In this document: positions 30,260 to 35,105 of the stretch, piece by piece
Layout: each line of letters begins with the position of its first letter
Position numbering within the stretch: position 1 is the first letter of the stretch
Origin: Pleurotus ostreatus/Saccharomyces cerevisiae fusant
Taxonomy: Eukaryota > Opisthokonta
NCBI GenBank assembly: GCA_024196135.1
Contig: JAMQCK010000235.1
Span: 1 to 35,105, forward strand
DNA: 35,105 bases
Direction of reading: 5' to 3'
Notes under the pieces: generated by a model
Told to the model about the DNA's origin: nothing
The model's database searches: none
The model's input: only the letters and a program-made list of their open reading frames with translations
Translations under genes and position numbers: made by a program

Positions 30260-31417
30260 GGGCGCTCCTCGCCGAAACTGTACGTCCACCACGTCGCTTT
30301 CTCTTTGCACGGTTCCTTGTTCTTGTTCGTCGCTCTATTGTCGCCGTATGCCATTCTTGCACGAGACCTCATCCTTGCTTCGCGAACACTCATAGCGTTA
30401 TTTGCCTTCGTTTGCGAGAACCCGTTCGTCTGCCCGATTGAGATACCAACGTCAACCTTCGCATGATCGTCTTTTGCGCACATCGTTCTTGCTACCCTGT
30501 TAAAAGTTTGCGTTACTCGCACCTACTCTCCCATACATCTTGCTAGCCAGTTAATTAAGGGTATCCAATCACCATCGCTGCAGTATTCATCGCTCTATCC
30601 GTGTACGCACTTTCGATACGCTCTATTGTTACTCGTGTATACATCCGGCGCGCTACTACTACTCCGTAAATACAGCCCTCGCCTATGTTGCAAGACAAAT
30701 ACTCTTCGACGATGACAAGCTCGTGTTGAGCATAACTCTCGCGCGCGAGTCGAGGTTGGGCGGAAGTGACGGGGTTCAGCGCTCAGCGGTAAGGAGGGCG
30801 AGGGGGCGGGCATAGCGCGACGACGACTTGATGGCGACCCCAACTTGTTGCGTGCGTACTTCGAGACGCGCACTGCCGGAGGCTTCAACGTTCAACGCGT
30901 CGCGTGTCACGATTATGACTCGTCCAAATTAACGAAGCTATACATCAGGGCGTGAGTCCAAGCTCAAGAAATTCCATTGGCGGATCTTCTTCGTATCTCA
31001 CGGTGAGGCATCCGCACGAGGGCTCTGCGCTTTAAAGAGGATGTCTACGCGGTCGGTGGCGTCGACGTGCGGCCGCGCGAAGTACTCAAGGGAGTCGGAA
31101 AAAGGGGAGGAATCTGTGGACTGGTGGCGAGTGTTTACAACGAGCACAGTTCGTGGGGTTTGCGTTGAATAGCGTAGCTCAAAAGCTTTGCAGCCATCTA
31201 TCACCGTTCGAGTTTGTCGTTGAGGCAGCGACGCCTACTCAGCAAGAAGTATAGCCGTACTTCGCACACATATACATAGCTCGGAAGCGATGCAGTACAT
31301 CTGAAGCGAGGACGAGCCGTACACGCCACGAAGACCCCTTCGCTTCAATTTATACCCCTAGCGTCAGCCAGTGGTCGTCTCGCAATAACATCGGCACTCA
31401 CTTGACTCGCTCCCCGT
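30260..31417. other. Convergent intergenic region
   Basis: About 1.16 kb between the stop codons of the RRM gene and the MCT-like gene, presumably including both 3' UTRs. Open frames up to 97 codons lack domains. No tandem repeats or RNA genes seen. Confidence 0.5.
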
Positions 31418-33454
31418 TCACGTCTTCATCCCCGCCGCCCTCACCCGCTGCCTCACCTCCATGACCCATCCCATGATGACCACAACCGCCGCGCCCACGA
31501 AGCACGTCCCAGTGTAGATGATCACCTTCTCGTACCGCCCGTCCGCGACGTCGAGGCCGAGGTGGAGGGCGGAATTGGTCCCGTTTGACTCGCGCGCAGT
31601 CCGAAGTGCGGTCGACACCGGTGTCGAAAGGATGTTCCCGATGCCGCGCGTGGCGAGGAGCCAGCCAAAGAGCGTGGTGGACAGGTTGGGGTCGTCTGGG
31701 AAGGAGAGCCGTTAGAGCGGGACATGTTATGTAAGGCGGAGTATAAATGCTCACTTGCGACTGGCTTTATGAATCCCGTCCAGAGCGTCGCCCATCCGGC
31801 CGAGACGATGCCAAACGCAGCGCTGAAGACGACGAGGCCGGCGAAGGTGTACGAGAGGACACCCCAGAGGACGAAGGAGACGATGGCGCTGAGTATGAGC
31901 GTCCCGAGCCGAAGACCCCATGGGTCGAAGCGGTCTGACAGGAGGCCGACGGCGAGACGACCGATGACTGAGGTGGCTGGAGAAGAAGATGAGCAAGAGC
32001 GAAGGAGAGAATGAGTGCGAGATGGGGGCACGCAAAGAGAAGATGGCGAACGAGCGGCGAAGATGAAGAGACATACCATTGAGGAGCGCCAAAGTCAGAT
32101 TCGACTTGCTCGCGCTGAGATGGAGGTCGCTCGCGAAGGCTAAGTTTTTTTTTTTCACAAGCACGTACGCATTCAACGTCGGAAAGAACTCACTCGGCAG
32201 CCAAAGAAGCGGCACGAAGTACCCGAACGCCTGCAGTATGTTCGTCGTGAGCAGGAGCATGAACGACGGCTCCTTTCACCATTCCCGCCGATGCCTCGGC
32301 GCGGGCCCGCGAACCGCCGTATGCGCCTCAGGGAGCCGGCCTCTGACAAAGGGAAGGAAGGGCGCGAGGAACAAGAAGGTGACGCCGGCGAAGATGCGGA
32401 GCGTGTTGCGGATGCCGAAGCGTGCAAGAAGCGGCGGGAACGCGAGAGGGATGGCAATGCCACCGACGGAGGTTCCTAAGAAGACATGATCGTGAGATAT
32501 CGAAGACGGAAGGTCCATCATGTATGGAGAGGACTGACCGGCAAACATGACGCCGTTAGCGATACCTCGGCGCTCGATGAACCACTGGGACATGTAGAAG
32601 ATTGTCGGCGCGTAGATGATAGCTGCGTATGATCGTAAAAACTCAGCTCAAGAGCCAAAAGCAGCCGTACTTACATCCGCCGATGGAATAGATGACGCCT
32701 TGCAACGCAAGTAGTTGGTTCACCTGAGACTGGATGAGTGAGCCCATCGAACGCGTAAGGATATCTGCTCACAGTAGTCGCCCAGCTCGACGCGAGGATG
32801 CTGATAGCGCACAAAACCGTTCCAGACCATACGAGCGGCCGAGCGCATCGAGGGTATCGGCACAAAAGATGATTGATGGCGGGTGCTAGTGCTTGTAAGA
32901 CCACAGTACAAGGAAGGACTACTCCACCTACAGGCACAGTGCATGATCCCAGATACAATTGGGCCAATGAGAGCGAGGAGCGATGTCGCATTACGCTGAG
33001 AGGAGTATTCCGGGTCGTCCAAGTAGGCTACGCGTATCAGATAGAGGAACAGCAGGAGCAGCGAATCTGCCCCACCATCGAGCAGTGTTCCGTAGGCTGT
33101 AGGGAAGCCCCAGACGACGGTATCTACCACGAAGGCTGCCGCGAGCTGGACGAGACTCGCATGAGCCAGCACCAATCCGGCGCGCGCGAACTTACGAATG
33201 ACCACGCGCCAAAGCCTCTGTCTACTGGCGGAAGCTGAGATACTCCCGATGCAGCGGAAAACTGCGTCGACGAGCGAGCGAGATTGATTCTATCTGAGTC
33301 ATCTTCCTCGACGACCTGCACCGTCGCGCTCGACGACCTGCACCGTCGCGCTCGACTGGGGAAGGGGAGTACGCGTGGCTAATTCCACCTCGTCTTCCGC
33401 GAAAAAGTTTTTTTTTGACGATGCGCTCGCATGCTCGCTATAGGAGGAGATCAT
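31418..33454 (-). pseudogene. MCT-type (monocarboxylate porter-like) MFS transporter, two disabling lesions
   Basis: Ten exons (minus): 33454-33196, 33145-33076, 33027-32938, 32891-32773, 32723-32675, 32622-32539, 32475-32194, 32139-32077, 31976-31755, 31695-31418. Without one copy of a 22-bp duplication they sum to 1494 nt (about 497 residues). Family signs: LPPVDRGFGAWSF leading into AAAFVVDTVVWGFPTAYGTL, MSQWFIERRGIANGVMFAG, NATSVIGRLAVGLLSDRF, FGIVSAGWATLWTGFI and a final helix GTCFVGAAVVVIMGWVMEV, i.e. about twelve membrane spans with the loop between the two halves. Fungal MCH/MCT-like MFS proteins move small acids or related solutes; no substrate can be named. Lesions: a frameshift from the duplication at 33313-33356, and an in-frame TGA (32276-32278) in the central loop, TGG-TGA-AAG, where a sense codon is expected. 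All other frames and splice sites are intact, so inactivation is recent or the sequence is in error. Confidence 0.75.
33313..33356. repeat. Perfect 22-bp tandem duplication inside the transporter's first exon
   Basis: Two identical adjacent 22-bp units (33313-33334 and 33335-33356; core GACCTGCACCGTCGCGCTCG), plus a partial CTCGAC just before. Removing one unit restores an unbroken frame from MISSYSEHASAS through EVELATRTPLPQ to LPPVDRGFGAW. Confidence 0.9.
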
Positions 33455-33989
33455 GGCAGGAAGCAAGGGCTTGAATATGCTGCATGTTCGCCGAGATAAG
33501 ACGTAAGGCAGAACATGAAGCGCACGCCATTGGCCGCGGAGAACAAACAACACTCCTGAGTCACAATCGGATCGACGGCCGATGCGTCACATGTGACCGG
33601 ACGTCGCCGAATATCCTCCGCGTCCTCCTCCTTCACTGTCGTCCGAACGGCTTTGTTCCAAACAAATTTAGCAGCATATTAACAGTAGGATGCGTTTTCC
33701 GGCTCAACAGCTTGCTTTCTCCTTGCAGCAATGCCTCGGTACGTGGTTGACATCGATATGGTCGACACGAATTGACGGCGACCAGCATATTATGTAGACT
33801 CCCTTACTTACGAACTCAACGTGAGACTGGAGTACGAGTCGAAGCTCACCATGAGCTTGCCGGGTATGAAGCTTCTCCGCCGCCATCCAGTCCCCGACAT
33901 CGACTCCGCCGTACGACACGCTTTTTGGGATAGTCCCCATGGCTACTTCCCCTCTGCGCATGTCGAAGAGCACGATCCTGACGACGCTT
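33455..33989. other. Intergenic region between two broken genes
   Basis: Presumed promoter of the transporter on the minus strand, then upstream DNA of the F-box relic. No convincing gene, repeat or RNA. Confidence 0.4.
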
Positions 33990-34847
33990 CAGCCGCGTAT
34001 TTCGTATGTATCCGGCAAGTCTGCTACCGTTTCGGGGTCATGTTGGCCATTCTCATGCACGTCTACGACGCGGCGCCCCCATCACAGCACTTCGACCAGA
34101 TCGCGCCCTCGGTCGTCTGCCTGAACAGGAATGGCGGAGCATTGCACTCGGAAGCCATTTTTGGGCGACCATAACAGTCGGTCATTGGATGGGACACCCA
34201 AGCCGCTATATCAGCCTGGCTCTGGCGCGCAGCAAGGAGTTGCCGATCACGGTTACCTGCATCTTGACGTCGGTGGATGCCCTCAAGGAGTTCATGTGCC
34301 AGGTCATGCCGCACTCTGCGCGGTGGAGGACTACCATCTTCTCCTGTCCGTCAGGCCTTTGGTCGGCGCGCATCTCCTCTGGTTCACATCTCGAGTCTGC
34401 GTTCATAGACATCGTGCCGCCGACGCCCTGGGCATCCGTCCGGATTTCACTCTTCTCGAACACGCCAGCAACGCGCGACAAATAGCGGTGTCGTGCAAGG
34501 ATGGCTATTCCCGCCTCGCGCTTTCGGTGTCGCAGTTCGTGACCGACTTGGAGGTCTCAGTTCGAAGGGAAGTCCAGTTCTCCGACTTTCTCGTCGCGCT
34601 CAAGTCACTGCCAAACATGCGAAACTTGGAGTTCACCTAACCCTTGTGGTTCCCCGGCTCTCCTGCATCGGGCGAAGTCGTACTGCCAGCGCTCACGTCC
34701 TTGACAATGGCTGCAGCTGGCTACTCTCTTCTCGAATCTATCGTTGCGCCCGCGCTGCAGACGGTGACACTCAGAGACGAGGAGTACGGCAGCTATAGCG
34801 GTCTTTCGAGGTTCATGGAGCGCGGCGTTCCATTTGGCATGACCTAA
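33990..34847 (+). pseudogene. Decayed F-box/LRR gene
   Basis: Homologous-looking segments are spread over all three plus frames. FGVMLAILMHVYDAAPPSQH (about 34030-34090) resembles an F-box start. EWRSIALGSHFWATITVGHW, then ALARSKELPITVTCI (about 34120-34260), continue the family pattern in a second frame. QFSDFLVALKSLPNMRNLEF lies in a third, followed by a TAA (34638-34640) and then in-frame GEVVLPALTSLTMAAAGY and ESIVAPALQTVTLRD to 34847. At least two frameshifts and one nonsense codon separate them. The W-R-x-I-A-L..F-W and V-L-P-A-L-x-S-L patterns are typical of agaricomycete F-box/LRR proteins. Splicing could explain part of this but no good GT-AG pairs restore one frame. Confidence 0.55.
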
Positions 34848-34860
34848 CTATCTGCCCTCA

Positions 34861-34965
34861 CTAGCCGACGTCGGCTAGCACCGTGGGAAACGCGTTCAAA
34901 TTTTCCCACGATTTATCAAAATACTAGCCGACGTCAGGAGCCTGCAAATCCGCGTTAGCCGACGT
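34861..34965. repeat. Palindromic and direct repeats of TAGCCGACGT
   Basis: A perfect 16-bp palindrome TAGCCGACGTCGGCTA at 34862-34877; TAGCCGACGTC again at 34925-34935 and TAGCCGACGT at 34956-34965; between them a 9-bp inverted repeat CGTGGGAAA/TTTCCCACG (34882-34890 and 34902-34910). It may be a small non-autonomous element or a protein-binding array. No target duplication is evident within the window. Confidence 0.5.
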
Positions 34966-35105
34966 TTGGACGGTGCAGAGGGGTTGCTACCATGCCCATC
35001 CACCACCGTACGAAGTTTGGAGGCGAGGGGGGCACGGGGAAGCGGTACAGAAATTGGCGTGTACGAACGCATTTGTGCGGGTACGCACGCAATACGATCG
35101 TACGC

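Noticed and set aside
32230..32278. 49-nt intron that would remove the TGA of the transporter
   Set aside because: The GTGAAA...CTGCAG pair shifts the downstream frame; another in-phase pair (GTTCGC...GAAAG) has poor consensus and removes conserved residues.
1..35105. CRISPR arrays, phage, plasmid or bacterial operon systems
   Set aside because: All genes are eukaryotic with spliceosomal introns, and the tandem repeats lack the regular spacer structure of a CRISPR array.

Overview
The window is nuclear DNA of a filamentous basidiomycete, most likely a wood- or litter-decay agaricomycete. The reasons are: many 45-60 nt GT-AG introns with CTGAC/CTAAC-like branch points, GC-rich coding sequence, two intron-containing tRNA genes with Pol III T-run terminators, expanded F-box/LRR genes, a fungal STAND NTPase with a helical N-terminal domain, a secreted intradiol dioxygenase and an MCT-type MFS gene. 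No prokaryotic system (CRISPR, operon, phage) is present. All multi-exon models were spliced by eye; exon sums are multiples of three and joins restore recognisable family motifs, but none was tested against RNA or a database.

Layout. 1-1520 is a patchwork of different short tandem repeats around a tRNA-Arg(ACG) gene at 843. 1578-3212 (minus) is a STAND NTPase gene that is cut off just after its Walker B motif and runs into repeat DNA. 3213-5036 has no convincing gene; a second tRNA-Arg(ACG) copy lies at 5037. 5653-10137 holds an orphan protein, a single-pass membrane protein and a three-finger C2H2 protein. 10593-23018 is an F-box/LRR cluster: gene 1 (plus), gene 2 (minus, C-terminal frameshift) and gene 3 (plus) share the same three-exon layout. 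Between genes 2 and 3 sits a complete hAT DNA transposon (15365-19106) with a perfect 8-bp target duplication, perfect 17-bp inverted ends and an uninterrupted 863-residue transposase in 11 exons. 23550-25189 (minus) is a secreted intradiol dioxygenase with an 11-nt exon and a possible 2-nt exon. 27187-30259 (plus) is a two-RRM RNA-binding protein. 31418-33454 (minus) is an MCT-like transporter with two separate lesions. 33990-34847 is a decayed F-box/LRR gene.

The genes do not form one pathway. The region reads as a fast-evolving accessory neighbourhood (F-box paralogs, truncated STAND gene, minisatellites, young transposon, fresh pseudogenes) with a few ordinary genes (C2H2 regulator, RRM protein, dioxygenase) between. 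The strongest observations are the intact hAT element, the newly broken transporter whose 22-bp tandem duplication begins with GT and ends with AG, and the odd exon structure of the dioxygenase gene.
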